A stretch of 64,000 nt of DNA from Stieleria neptunia (GCF_007754155.1 NZ_CP037423.1:8924938-8988937), one strand, 5' to 3'. Positions 12,413-21,391 are shown, numbered from the stretch's first letter. Notes: generated by a model from the sequence alone, not told the origin. Program-made: numbers and translations.

Positions 12413-13429
12413 ATGGAAGATCCACAATTAATGAATGTCATTGCGCAGATCGCCCGATCCCTGTTGCCACCTTGTTCGCCCTACTGCAGGAATTATCCCG
12501 TAATAACGGTGCCCGCGAGTGAACACGGAATTCGCAGCTTTTGCGCCCAGCAACGAAGCCTAGAGCAAGAAATTTACTTCCGGTACTTGGCCGATCAGAT
12601 AGACGATCGCGAGGATGCGGGTTATCGAAATGCGTTGATCGCGCTAGCAGACGAGCAAGCAAGCATTCGACGTCGGCAACTGTTCAAATCTTACACGGAG
12701 TATCGCTCCCGACACGCATGGAACAATCGCAACCAACAAAGCGTGGTTGTTGACCCGACAGACCTCACGGAACCGAATCGTATCAATGAGTGGAGCCAGG
12801 GAAACACCTTGTACAGAACGTTGCAGGCCGACATGGCAGTGCCGCAAAAAATTGTCCGACAATCGATTATCGACGATACGCGACTGAAGAGCGGACACGA
12901 GCTTCGATCGGTCAGTCGACAGATCGAGAAACTTGCGGAACAATACCTCCGTAGCGGGCAAGATCTGCTGATCGTGCTTCAAAGTCAGATCTCTCGTTAC
13001 CTGGAACAGGACTATGGACAACATTGGTTGAGACACGTTCGATCACACTATCAAGAGGTTCACCGCCCTGTTACGAAATACAAATCGTTTCGCACGTGCT
13101 GGTACAAGTCGTTGCGGTATCGCTACCACTATTTAGACAAGCTCTCCCCGGTAGACGCCGTGCCATTTGTGAATTTTTCAGTTACCGGTGACCACGTTTA
13201 CCTGCTGGATCAAAAACTGCATTTGGCCCATAGTTGCACAGATCCGGTTTGCCGTGACTTTTTCTTGCATCTTCAGTCACAAATGCCCAACTTCACCGCT
13301 TACCAGGTCCACTCGCAACGTGATCTCAACAACGACCCACGCTACACCGAGGACGTGTTGCGAGACTACTTAACGCGAAACAACAGACTGGAAGATGACG
13401 ACTCTCGACCAGGATTCGATTTCGCTTGA
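12413..13429 (+). CDS. Unrecognised cytoplasmic protein, divergent from the sigma-like gene
   Basis: 338 residues, no family recognised, no signal peptide and no membrane segment. Charged, helical-looking sequence, rich in Arg and Tyr (SLRYRYHYLDKLS). Four Cys occur as CSPYC near the N-terminus and CTDPVC near the C-terminus, a spacing that could bind a metal or form a redox pair. ATG 12413 is chosen because AGGATC precedes it; an in-frame upstream start at 12350 is possible. Codon use is AT-richer than the surrounding chromosome, like the sigma-like gene with which it shares a promoter region. That arrangement suggests joint regulation (inference). Confidence 0.7.
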   Translation: MEDPQLMNVIAQIARSLLPPCSPYCRNYPVITVPASEHGIRSFCAQQRSLEQEIYFRYLADQIDDREDAGYRNALIALADEQASIRRRQLFKSYTEYRSRHAWNNRNQQSVVVDPTDLTEPNRINEWSQGNTLYRTLQADMAVPQKIVRQSIIDDTRLKSGHELRSVSRQIEKLAEQYLRSGQDLLIVLQSQISRYLEQDYGQHWLRHVRSHYQEVHRPVTKYKSFRTCWYKSLRYRYHYLDKLSPVDAVPFVNFSVTGDHVYLLDQKLHLAHSCTDPVCRDFFLHLQSQMPNFTAYQVHSQRDLNNDPRYTEDVLRDYLTRNNRLEDDDSRPGFDFA

Positions 13430-13548
13430 CACCCGTTCTCCCACACGTGTCTCGACTTAAATGACGTACACTTGGCCGCAGCGAGAACGCCGACGGCACC
13501 CCATCTCGGAACAGCCCTATGAGAAACGGAATGCAGCATCGCTCGATG

Positions 13549-14048
13549 CTACCGCTTGGCACCGCTCAGTGATCGAAGCACCTCGGGGTCGACCGTGTCG
13601 CTGATCGTCCGCACGGATCGTCCGCACGGATCCGTCCGTCATTAAGAACATCACGCTGTCACGTGACGACGGCCCGCCAAATCCGCGCGGGTGCCGGTTC
13701 AATCCCAATTCCACGCTTCGATAGGTATTGGGCTTTCCCCACGGTTCAAACTGACTGCGGACCTCGCCGATCATGATGATGCTGGACGTGTTCCCCTCAT
13801 ACTCTTGATAGCTGAACCCACGCATGTTTTCATTGGCCTCGAAATGACTCAGGCCAGTTCACTTCCATGGCCGGCAAGACGCGTCGGGCGAAGCCGATCC
13901 ACCCGAACAGCAATGTCTGGCCCATTTGGAATCCACACCGCAGAAGCAACAACAACGCCGCCACCAAACTGCCGATCCGTCGAACCGGAAATCTCGGCTT
14001 CGGCAGGTCATCGGACTTGTCAGACGGCGACGGATCGGCTTCGTTCAT
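13549..14048 (-). pseudogene. Degenerate DUF1559-type gene
   Basis: Relic of the planctomycete DUF1559 family (type-IV-pilin-like N-terminus, conserved C-terminal DGSV motif). The 5' part (from ATG 14048) reads LPKPRFPVRRIGSLVAALLLLL, a basic-plus-hydrophobic N-terminus, then stops at 13830. The rest continues in another frame: EGNTSSIIMIGEV, NRHPRGFGG, FLMTDGSVRTI. There a 13-bp unit, GATCGTCCGCACG, is present twice (13603-13628); removing one copy restores SDTVDPEVLRSLSGAKR and a stop at 13549, the normal family ending. The middle of the domain is missing. The start overlaps the stop of the upstream gene (ATGA), so the two were an operon. Confidence 0.65.
13603..13628. repeat. 13-bp tandem duplication disrupting the DUF1559 relic
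   Basis: GATCGTCCGCACG at 13603-13615 is repeated exactly at 13616-13628. Thirteen is not a multiple of three, so the duplication shifts the frame immediately after DGSVRTI. Confidence 0.95.
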
Positions 14049-14480
14049 GGTGAACCTTGATCGGGCGAGGCCGGGGATCCGGAGGGGTCCGGTCCGCTGT
14101 CCAATTCATAGGTGAATCCGTTCTGCTTCCAAGCGCCCGGCGTCAACAACTCGCGGGCTCCAGAGATCATGGTCAGCACAAGGGTAAAGACCAATCCCCA
14201 TAAAGCGACGACCGCAAACGCTCGGACAAAATCGAGACGTGGCAAGCTGGGAACGCTGGACGCTAGCGAATTCCAAAGAAATTTGACCGCAAAAATAGAC
14301 GCGAGCAGTCCCACGCCAAAAAAAAGAGATCGATTCGAGCCGCAATTTCGTTTCGTACGACTGGACCCAACGCGTTTCCAGGTCCGACGGCAGCACACTC
14401 GGCATCCCTGCCTGCGATGCCACAGGAACAGCGATCAAGAATAAGGCAAACGAAACGACGAAGGACGGTTTAGAAAACAA
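14045..14480 (-). pseudogene. Small exported/membrane protein gene with T8 frameshift
   Basis: The first frame (ATG 14480) gives a signal peptide, MFSKPSFVVSFALFLIAVPV..ASQAG, then about 25 residues to SISFF. At 14318-14325 a run of eight T (coding strand) shifts the frame. Dropping one T joins SISFF to GVGLLASIFAVKFL and a second membrane segment, VVALWGLVFTLVLTM, ending SGARELLTPGAWKQNGFTYEL.. at the TGA overlapping the next ATG. Total length 436 nt = 145 codons + 1. The reconstructed protein would have about 144 residues with an N-terminal signal and two membrane helices. It is the upstream partner of the DUF1559 relic. It could be a mutation, a sequencing error in a homopolymer, or a slippery site. 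Confidence 0.6.
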
Positions 14481-14752
14481 AAATCACCCCCCGTTTCAAG
14501 CACTTGGTGGCACGGCCTTTACGCAAGCAAACAGATTTCAAGAGACACAACCGTCATCAACCGAGATGCCAATTGTAATGGAATGATGCATTCGGCGCGC
14601 GGTCGCGACGAACTCAATGCCACCGCGAGTGGGCGGCCCAATCAATCCGAACCGCGCAAGCCCAGTCGCCGACGCCCCAGTCGCCCATCATCCCGCCCCC
14701 ATCGTCTTGCCCCCATCGTCTTGCCACGCCGTTACCGACGGCCCCATGCCCC

Positions 14753-15913
14753 CTAAAACAGCACGCAAATCGAACTGGGGACATAGACCGCGTCTCGGGT
14801 GAACTGCAACTCGCCGGTGTCTTGGTTGATCTTAAAAATCGCGACCGTGTTGGAAGCTTGACCGGCGGCCAGCAACCACTTGCCCGACGGATCCAAGTTA
14901 AAATTCCTCGGCCACGCGCCGCGAATCGGTTCGACTTCGACCAGGCTTAACTTGCCCGTCGATGCGTCAACGGAATAAACCGTGATCGTGTCGTTGCCGC
15001 GATTGGCCGCGTAGACAAACTTGCCATTGGGATGAACGCGAATCTCGGAGGAACTGTTGAAGACCTCCTTCGCCTTGACCGCTTCGCTCAGCGTTTCGAT
15101 CGTTTGGATGGGCGTCATCGTCCCGGCCTGGGCGTCGTAATCGAACACCGTGACCGAGAGTGCCAACTCGTTGAGCACGTAGATCGTCTTTTCGTTCGGA
15201 TGGAACTTCATGTGCCGTGGCCCACTGCCGGGAGGGCAGATGCCGTAACCGTGCGGCTGCAAGCTGGCGTTGCTGGTATCCAGTTTGTAGATGACGACCT
15301 TGTCCAACCCCAGGTCGGGAACGAAGGCGAAACGATCATCCGGTGAGGTTCCCGTCCAGTGGGCGTGAGCGGTGTCCTGGCGGTTCGGGATCACGCCGGA
15401 TCCGACCGGGTGTTTTTGCAGATCGGTTCGTTTGACCAGGCTGCCTGAATCGTCCAGCGAAAAGCAGGCGGTCGATCCCGCCCCGTACTGCGCCGACAAG
15501 ACGACTTTGCCATCGCGGCTGACCGAAACATGAGCCGCGCCGCCGTCGCCGATCGGCACACTGCTGTCTTTGACCAGCGTCGCCTCTCCGCCACCGCCTT
15601 CGATTGCGTAGGCGACGATCGCTGGCGTCCCGTCATCGCTGGCGGCGGCGTAAAGCATCTTGCCGCTGGGGTGTTTCGCCAAGAACCCCGGGCTGCCGAC
15701 TTCGGCCGCGAGTTCCACGTCGGTCAGCTTGCCGCTGTCGGTGTCGAACTTCCCGTGATAGATCCCCTTGCTGGGTCCCCGTCGCGACGTCGAGGTTCCG
15801 AACCAAACATCGACCGTCTCGGCGGCGGCGGGGACCGAAACAACAGACGTCATGAAGAAACCTGTACAGAGCGTGAGGGATCGAATTGAGAGAGACCAAG
15901 GGCGGAGTTTCAT
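14753..15913 (-). CDS. Exported lactonase family protein (6-phosphogluconolactonase-like beta-propeller)
   Basis: 386 residues with an N-terminal signal (MKLRPWSLSIRSLTLCTGFF...VPAAAE). It has the seven-bladed propeller pattern of the lactonase family (PF10282), with blades marked by AKHPSGKMLYAA, VSRDGKVVLSA, GTSPDDRFAFVPDLG, RHMKFHPNEKTIYVLNE, IRVHPNGKFVYAANRG and FNLDPSGKWLLAAGQ. Members hydrolyse sugar lactones; because this one is exported, the cytoplasmic pentose-phosphate role is unlikely and the substrate is unknown. ATG 15913 is chosen because the signal peptide begins there. Transcribed away from the DUF11 protein gene across about 190 bp. Confidence 0.88.
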   Translation of the reverse strand: MKLRPWSLSIRSLTLCTGFFMTSVVSVPAAAETVDVWFGTSTSRRGPSKGIYHGKFDTDSGKLTDVELAAEVGSPGFLAKHPSGKMLYAAASDDGTPAIVAYAIEGGGGEATLVKDSSVPIGDGGAAHVSVSRDGKVVLSAQYGAGSTACFSLDDSGSLVKRTDLQKHPVGSGVIPNRQDTAHAHWTGTSPDDRFAFVPDLGLDKVVIYKLDTSNASLQPHGYGICPPGSGPRHMKFHPNEKTIYVLNELALSVTVFDYDAQAGTMTPIQTIETLSEAVKAKEVFNSSSEIRVHPNGKFVYAANRGNDTITVYSVDASTGKLSLVEVEPIRGAWPRNFNLDPSGKWLLAAGQASNTVAIFKINQDTGELQFTRDAVYVPSSICVLF

Positions 15914-16106
15914 GGGAGTGTGTTTGACGTGGGGTGACGGGTCGTGGTGGGTGCAAAGTGCGGTCGAGGCGTGAAACAGCGGCGGCGTGAAACCGCAGCG
16001 GCCGCCAGACATTCCGCACAACCGTCAAATTCTACTCAATTGTTTCAGCGGCGATTCCGATACCGTGAATGACAAGCTCTCTTTACGCACTTCACGAGAT
16101 GGACGC

Positions 16107-19100
16107 ATGCTGCGCGGACACATCAAATCATTCGCTCTCTACTCGCTCGCCACGCTACTGGTTGCCAGTCCCGTCACGGCGGCAACCCCCGGTGACGCGT
16201 CCCGCCGAGCGGCCGCGCGAGCCACATCGGCGCGGGAGTCGGATTCGACAACCACGTCGCAAAACGTGACCGCGTCGGTCCGCAACGCGCTGGGCTTGCG
16301 ACCCATGGGCGAAAAAGAACCGATCCGGCAAGTCGTCGGCAAGCAGCCGACGGCTCCGAAAGTCGACCCGAATCGCAGCCTGTCGCTGATTCCCAGCCTG
16401 TTCGGGGGCAGCCATCGAGCAACCGCGAGCAAGACGACCACCCAAGCCAGGACCGCACCGCGAACCTCGACCCCTCAACCGGCCAATCAAGCGGTTCAGT
16501 CCAGGGGCATCCTGGGCGACATTTTTGGATCACGCCCCGGCCGCACCGAAACTGCCGCGCGACCGGCCGAAACCCCGCCCCCGACGGTCGACTGGCAGGG
16601 CATTCCGTACCACCAAGCGCGATCCAAATCACCCGCCAAAGGGCCCACGCCGATTCGCGATCCACGTCCCAATGAAACACGTTTCAACGGCCCATCGCAA
16701 CTCGCGACGCGCCCGTCAACGCCATCGCCGACCCATGCCAGCCCGCGGATGAGTCCGGCGATTCCCCAGCCCCCGGCCCTGGCAGCCGCTCCGTCCAGCC
16801 GTCGAACCGCTCCGCCCCAGACCGCCCCCAGCCGAGTTCAACGCGACGACAACGCCGCGCTGTCGATCCTGTCGAGCAGCCGACGGTCCGGCCGCCGCGA
16901 CGTCCCCACCCTGGATGCCTCCGAAATCGCCGCCGCCCAAAAAGCGAGCGTCGCAAGCAAAACCTTGGTGCCGAAGGTGGCCAAACGCGATGTCTCACCA
17001 GAGCCCCAACCGGAAACGCAATCCAAGCCTGTCCCCCAGCCCAAGCTGAATCCCCCCACGCCCAAGCCCGCGCTGGCCAAAACCGAACCCAAACCGGCAA
17101 CGCCTAAACCGGTGGCCGCCAAGCCCGCCCGTCAGCCCACGCCGCCCAACAGAACTCCGGCTGCCGACATCGCGATCAATCCGCAGCCTAAACCGCAGCC
17201 AGCATCCCAGCCGGCGTCCGTCGCGACGTTGCCTGAATCCGCCGCCGAGCCCGAATCCGGCACGAGCGTGGACGCCATCGCAGCGTCGCAAAGCGGCGAA
17301 TCGATGATTGCTGCGGCCCCGCAACGATCCGTCCCCCAACCGGCGCCGACGGCCCAGGCTGACGTGGCTGCCAAGAATGCGATTGCTGCCCCGGCGGAAA
17401 TCGCGGCCGCAACGCCGCCCGAGACGCGACGCGAGACCAGCGTTTCACCCCAGTTTGCCGACGCACCGATGCCGATGCAGCCCGAACCGGCCGACACCGC
17501 GTCTGCACCGACAGCGGAAGCCGCCATCGCGTTGAACGCCCCGAATCCGAAACCGGCAACGCCAAAACCGGCGCCCCCGCAACCGGCGCCCCCGCAACCG
17601 GCGCCCCCGCAACCGGCGACGCCCAATCTGACGACACCGGCTGCAGCACCGCCTGCGGAACTGGCGGCGACGCCCCAGCCACAGTCCGTGCCCCTGTCGC
17701 CGACCGACCTGGCGACGCCGCAACGGGCCGCGCCCCCCATGCCCGCTCCGGCCGCACCCCAATTCGGGCCGACCGGATCGGTTGCCGGACATCGCATCGG
17801 CCCTCCGGCCTCCTCGTTCCAACCGCGGCCCCAACCCCGCGCGGCCTTGAACCCGGCACACCTGCCGTTCGGCCCCGCGGCCGCCCCGATCGGTTCAGGC
17901 GTGGCCAACAGCGCCCAGGCGGCCACCGCGCCGGCCGCGCCGAGGACGATCCCGACCGCGCCGATGACGGTGCAGCCGTATGCCCCGACGCAACCGATCT
18001 CACAAAACCCTTACATCTACGGTCACTATCCCAACCCGACGCCTCCGCAGTCTCGCACCGCACCGCAGGGCACTTTGCCTGGCGCGGCACCGCAGCTGGC
18101 TCAGCAACCGACCATCTCCGTCGGACCCGATCGGCGGTACGCCCCAACGACTGCCCCGGCGCCGACTCGCCCCAGCGGCAGCCAGCTGGGTGCCCCCATG
18201 GCATCCATGCCCGCACCGCCGACGAAGCCTGTTTCGGCCGCGCCGCAGCACCCCGCGCCGCAGCACCCCGCGCCGCAGTACTCCGCGCCGCCGCAATCCG
18301 CGCCGCAATCCGCGCCGCCGGCCGCATCCACCGTGGCGATCGACCAACCGTTCCAAGCCCCCTCGCAACCGCGCCCGTCCGTCAGCGAATCGTCCGTCAG
18401 CGAATCGGCAGCCAATCAGTTGCTTGCCGGCCATACCGCGGTCGCCTCGGAACTGCCGGGACTGCGCGTGGTCACCCACGGCCCGTCCAGCGTGATCATT
18501 CGGCAGACGCACGAGTTTGAAATCCGTGTGGAGAACCGCGGTGCGATCGACGCGGAAGGATTGATGGTCCGCGCCGTCGTCCCCGATTGGGCAGACATCA
18601 AAGGACAAAGCACAACCCGTGGCGACATTGACAGCCAAGGTTTGAAAGCGGGCGACCGCTTGGTCTGGACCCTCGACACATTGCCCGCCGGCAAGACTGA
18701 AAAACTGTTCCTGCGGCTGCAAGCCCGCCAGAGCGGCACCCATCGATTGGATGTCGACTGGACGCTGACGCCACAGACCAGCGTCGCAAAGGTCCACGTC
18801 CGCGAGCCCCTGCTGGACCTGTTGATCGAAGGCCCCGAGGAGGTCGTCTACGGCGAATCGCAAACCTACAAGGTACGCGTGCTGAACCCCGGCGACGGCC
18901 TGGCGCCCAACGTCGTGTTCACCTTGTCGCCCAATTCATCGACGCCACAAACACAGCGAATCGGTGACATCCCCAGCGGCAAAGAAGCCCAGTTCGAAGT
19001 CGAACTGACGGCCCAAGACCTGGGCGACTTGAAAATCCACGGCCTCGCCGCCGGGGACCTGGGCCTGAAGGCGCAAGCCGAAAAGACCATTCAGGTTTCG

Positions 19101-19838
19101 GCCGCCGAATTGGAAGCCGTCCTGGCCGGCCCCGAAGCGAAGTACCAGAACACCGACGCGATCTACCACCTGCAGATCAGCAACAAGGGCAAGGCGACGT
19201 GCAAGAACGTCACCGCCAGCCTGGGGCTGCCGCCGGGAATCCACTATCAAGGCGGAATCGACATCGCGCGAAAACAAGGCACCCAGCTGACCTGGGAAAT
19301 CGAATCGCTGCCGCCGGGTGCGTCACGCGATTATGAATTCTCGTGCAGCATGGTTTCGCCGGGAAAACAGACCTTTGATTTCACCGCCGCCGGCAGTGCC
19401 GCGGGCAAGACGGCCGTCGCCTTGGACACGCAAGTCGAATCGATCGCCGATCTCGTGATGACCCTGCAAGACCCCGCCGCTCCGGCACCGGTCGGTTCAG
19501 AAGTCGTCTACGAAATCGTGATCAGGAACCGCGGCAGCCGCCAAGCCAACGGCGTCCGTGCGATCGCACAGTTCAGCAACGGCATCGAACCGCGTCGCAT
19601 CGAAGGCCACTCGGGCCAAGTCCTGACCGGCCAAGTGCTGCTGGACCCGATCGAAACGATCCGTCCCGGCGAAGAGATTCACATCCGCGTGATCGCCGAA
19701 GCCGAAAGCGAAGGCCACCACCGTTTCCGAACCGAAATCCGCTCGGGTGAAACCGTCCTGGTGGCCGAGGAAGCGACGCAATTCCTCAGCAAACGCGGCG
19801 AACGCGTCAGCCGACGAAGCTCCAGCAGCAGCCGCTAG
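16107..19838 (+). CDS. Large exported Pro/Ala-rich protein with DUF11/CARDB-like repeats
   Basis: 1243 residues from ATG 16107. A signal peptide (MLRGHIKSFALYSLATLLVASPVTA) is followed by ~740 residues of disordered Pro/Ala/Gln sequence containing APPQP and APQHP repeats. Then come four Ig-like modules of DUF11/CARDB type from ~775: VVTHGPSSVIIRQTHEFEIRV, LLIEGPEEVVYGESQTYKVRV, LAGPEAKYQNTDAIYHLQIS and MTLQDPAAPAPVGSEVVYEIVI. Modules repeat the VxNxG / LPxG / GDRLxW pattern of the family. No catalytic domain and no C-terminal anchor are seen; it ends in a basic Ser-rich tail. Probably an envelope structural or adhesive protein. An earlier in-frame start at 15987 lacks signal character. Confidence 0.8.
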   Translation: MLRGHIKSFALYSLATLLVASPVTAATPGDASRRAAARATSARESDSTTTSQNVTASVRNALGLRPMGEKEPIRQVVGKQPTAPKVDPNRSLSLIPSLFGGSHRATASKTTTQARTAPRTSTPQPANQAVQSRGILGDIFGSRPGRTETAARPAETPPPTVDWQGIPYHQARSKSPAKGPTPIRDPRPNETRFNGPSQLATRPSTPSPTHASPRMSPAIPQPPALAAAPSSRRTAPPQTAPSRVQRDDNAALSILSSSRRSGRRDVPTLDASEIAAAQKASVASKTLVPKVAKRDVSPEPQPETQSKPVPQPKLNPPTPKPALAKTEPKPATPKPVAAKPARQPTPPNRTPAADIAINPQPKPQPASQPASVATLPESAAEPESGTSVDAIAASQSGESMIAAAPQRSVPQPAPTAQADVAAKNAIAAPAEIAAATPPETRRETSVSPQFADAPMPMQPEPADTASAPTAEAAIALNAPNPKPATPKPAPPQPAPPQPAPPQPATPNLTTPAAAPPAELAATPQPQSVPLSPTDLATPQRAAPPMPAPAAPQFGPTGSVAGHRIGPPASSFQPRPQPRAALNPAHLPFGPAAAPIGSGVANSAQAATAPAAPRTIPTAPMTVQPYAPTQPISQNPYIYGHYPNPTPPQSRTAPQGTLPGAAPQLAQQPTISVGPDRRYAPTTAPAPTRPSGSQLGAPMASMPAPPTKPVSAAPQHPAPQHPAPQYSAPPQSAPQSAPPAASTVAIDQPFQAPSQPRPSVSESSVSESAANQLLAGHTAVASELPGLRVVTHGPSSVIIRQTHEFEIRVENRGAIDAEGLMVRAVVPDWADIKGQSTTRGDIDSQGLKAGDRLVWTLDTLPAGKTEKLFLRLQARQSGTHRLDVDWTLTPQTSVAKVHVREPLLDLLIEGPEEVVYGESQTYKVRVLNPGDGLAPNVVFTLSPNSSTPQTQRIGDIPSGKEAQFEVELTAQDLGDLKIHGLAAGDLGLKAQAEKTIQVSAAELEAVLAGPEAKYQNTDAIYHLQISNKGKATCKNVTASLGLPPGIHYQGGIDIARKQGTQLTWEIESLPPGASRDYEFSCSMVSPGKQTFDFTAAGSAAGKTAVALDTQVESIADLVMTLQDPAAPAPVGSEVVYEIVIRNRGSRQANGVRAIAQFSNGIEPRRIEGHSGQVLTGQVLLDPIETIRPGEEIHIRVIAEAESEGHHRFRTEIRSGETVLVAEEATQFLSKRGERVSRRSSSSSR

Positions 19839-19855
19839 CGACCGGTCAGCCGAAG

Positions 19856-19878
19856 TGGCGTAAGCTTCCAGCTTGCGT
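19856..19878 (+). repeat. Short covarying hairpin repeat (AAGCT stem)
   Basis: GTGG followed by an 8-bp stem CGTAAGCT-TCC-AGCTTGCG with one G-T pair. Family copies with other stem sequences occur at 26094, 27989-28101, 49354-49445, 52883 and 62806-62871. Confidence 0.85.
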
Positions 19879-19918
19879 GCAATGCCATCAACATTGACGC
19901 CGAGCGGGGTGTTTTTTG

Positions 19919-19998
19919 TTAGCGGCAGGGCGCGAGCCCTCCGGTCTTTCACGGTGTTTTTCAAACGCGACCGGACGGCTCGCGCCGTTCCGCTAACC
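19919..19998. repeat. Long extragenic hairpin (GTTAGCGG family), complete copy
   Basis: Two 28-base arms, of which 25 positions pair, separated by about 24 bases. The left arm starts GTTAGCGGCAGGGCGCGAGC and the right arm ends CGCGCCGTTCCGCTAAC. This uninterrupted copy serves as the reference for the MITE-interrupted copies at 21.1 and 43.7 kb. Confidence 0.85.
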
Positions 19999-20168
19999 GT
20001 TCGGAGCCAAAGTCGCTGGCTTCCCGATTGCGATTGCCCCCCGGGCGAATGGGAACCAACGGCAATGCTTTTCCACCAGCGGGTGAATTTCTGCGAAGAT
20101 CTCTCCAGACAGGGGCTCTTCCTTGTCTAGCACCCCAACACGCCGCCCCCAACGCCCCGAGCCGTCAC

Positions 20169-21137
20169 ATGCGAACCCTGCTCACCATCGCCCTGGCCGC
20201 TTCGCTATGCTTTGAATTTCATCATCCTGTGGGCCATTCCGAGGACCCGACCGTGACGGACGCCTCCAATTTCAACGTGCCGCTGAAAACCACCCATTTC
20301 AACCAAACGTGGACGGACCATCTGTGGCGTGACGGCTACCGCGTGCAACAAAACGCGTTGACGGGGCACTGGCGATTGATCGACGCTGACAGCTATCGCC
20401 GTGCCTGGGGCAGCAAACAACAATGCGTCGATTCGCTCAATCAAAAATGCCCCAAAACCGCCCAGACGGCTGGCAAACACCACGTGATCCTGCTGCACGG
20501 ATTGATGCGGACCAGCGGCAGCATGAAAGCGTTGGAAACACAACTCGCCGACAACGGGTATCCGCACGCGATCCGATTTTCCTACGCCAGCACCCGCGGT
20601 TCGATCGGAGACCACGCCGCCGCACTGCGTGAGCTGCTCGAAGACCTGCCCAGCGAAGACACGTTCAGTTTCGTCGGTCACAGCATGGGAAACATTGTGG
20701 TCCGTCACCTCATCGGCGACCTGCAAACCGACGGGGACCCGCACCAGATTCTGCCGCGTTGTGAATCGATGATCATGCTGGGGCCTCCCAACCAGGGCGC
20801 CATGATCGCCCAGCGGCTGGCGCCGACCAAAGTCTTTGGCTGGGTGACCGGTCGAGGCGGGATGGAACTGGGCGCAAACTGGAAACAGCTTGCCCCCAAA
20901 CTGGCCGTCCCGCCGTTCCCATTCCACATCATCGCCGGCGACGTCACGACGCCCGTGGCCAATCCGTTGGTCGATGGCGAAGGAGACTTTGTGGTCGGGA
21001 TCGAAGAAGCCAAACTCGACGGCGCCAAGAGCTTTACGACCGTCCCCGTGCTGCACAGCTTCCTGATGGACAATGCCGACGTGATGGAAAAGACGATCCA
21101 ACTGCTCAAGCAGGAAGCCTCGCCGTCGATCGATTGA
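20169..21137 (+). CDS. Exported alpha/beta-hydrolase (lipase/esterase)
   Basis: 322 residues with an N-terminal signal (MRTLLTIALAASLCFEFHH). The alpha/beta-hydrolase fold is shown by VILLHGLMRTSGSM (oxyanion-hole strand), nucleophile elbow FVGHSMGN (Ser), the acid region GDFVVGIEEA and a late His in VPVLHSFLM. Close in pattern to bacterial triacylglycerol lipases and PGAP1-like esterases, with MIMLGPPNQGA after the elbow. Probably periplasmic or secreted. ATG 20169 is chosen for the signal peptide; the frame is open further upstream. Flanked on both sides by repeat-filled intergenic DNA, so probably monocistronic. Confidence 0.88.
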   Translation: MRTLLTIALAASLCFEFHHPVGHSEDPTVTDASNFNVPLKTTHFNQTWTDHLWRDGYRVQQNALTGHWRLIDADSYRRAWGSKQQCVDSLNQKCPKTAQTAGKHHVILLHGLMRTSGSMKALETQLADNGYPHAIRFSYASTRGSIGDHAAALRELLEDLPSEDTFSFVGHSMGNIVVRHLIGDLQTDGDPHQILPRCESMIMLGPPNQGAMIAQRLAPTKVFGWVTGRGGMELGANWKQLAPKLAVPPFPFHIIAGDVTTPVANPLVDGEGDFVVGIEEAKLDGAKSFTTVPVLHSFLMDNADVMEKTIQLLKQEASPSID

Positions 21138-21154
21138 CAGACCGGAGGGCTCGC

Positions 21155-21272
21155 GGGCTGTCGTTTTTGTGAGCCGCGGGCGCGTAAGCGGCCGGGCACT
21201 GCGACGCTGCCCGAGGCCTTACGGCCAGCGGCTCACCATAGACTCAGCAGATCCCGACTCAATCGACAGCCC
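21155..21272. mobile_element. MITE-like element, copy 1
   Basis: 118 bp bounded by 9-bp perfect inverted ends GGGCTGTCG / CGACAGCCC and flanked by GCTCGC direct repeats (21149-21154, 21273-21278). The interior folds into nested stems: GTGAGCCGC/GCGGCTCAC, CGTAAG/CTTACG and CGGGCA/TGCCCG. It sits in the right arm of a GTTAGCGG-family hairpin. A near-identical copy at 43767-43883 interrupts another family member at exactly the same point. No coding capacity. Confidence 0.75.
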
Positions 21273-21358
21273 GCTCGCGCCCTGCCGCTAACAATCAACG
21301 ATATGTGTTAGCGGAACGGCGCGAACCAACATCGCGCCGTTTGGTGGCAACGCACCCT

Positions 21359-21391
21359 AAAAAACGAGCCCCGACTGAGACAGTCGGGGCT
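21359..21391 (-). terminator. Rho-independent terminator of pnp
   Basis: On the minus strand an 11-bp perfect stem AGCCCCGACTG / CAGTCGGGGCT with a three-base loop is followed by CG and six T. It lies 52 bp after the pnp stop. Confidence 0.92.

Larger units (their letters stand above)
19839..20168. other. Intergenic region with two dispersed hairpin repeats
   Basis: 330 bp. Contains one copy of the short AAGCT-TCC-AGCTT hairpin (19856-19878) and one complete long hairpin with GTTAGCGG/CCGCTAAC ends (19919-19998). No gene is seen. Confidence 0.7.
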
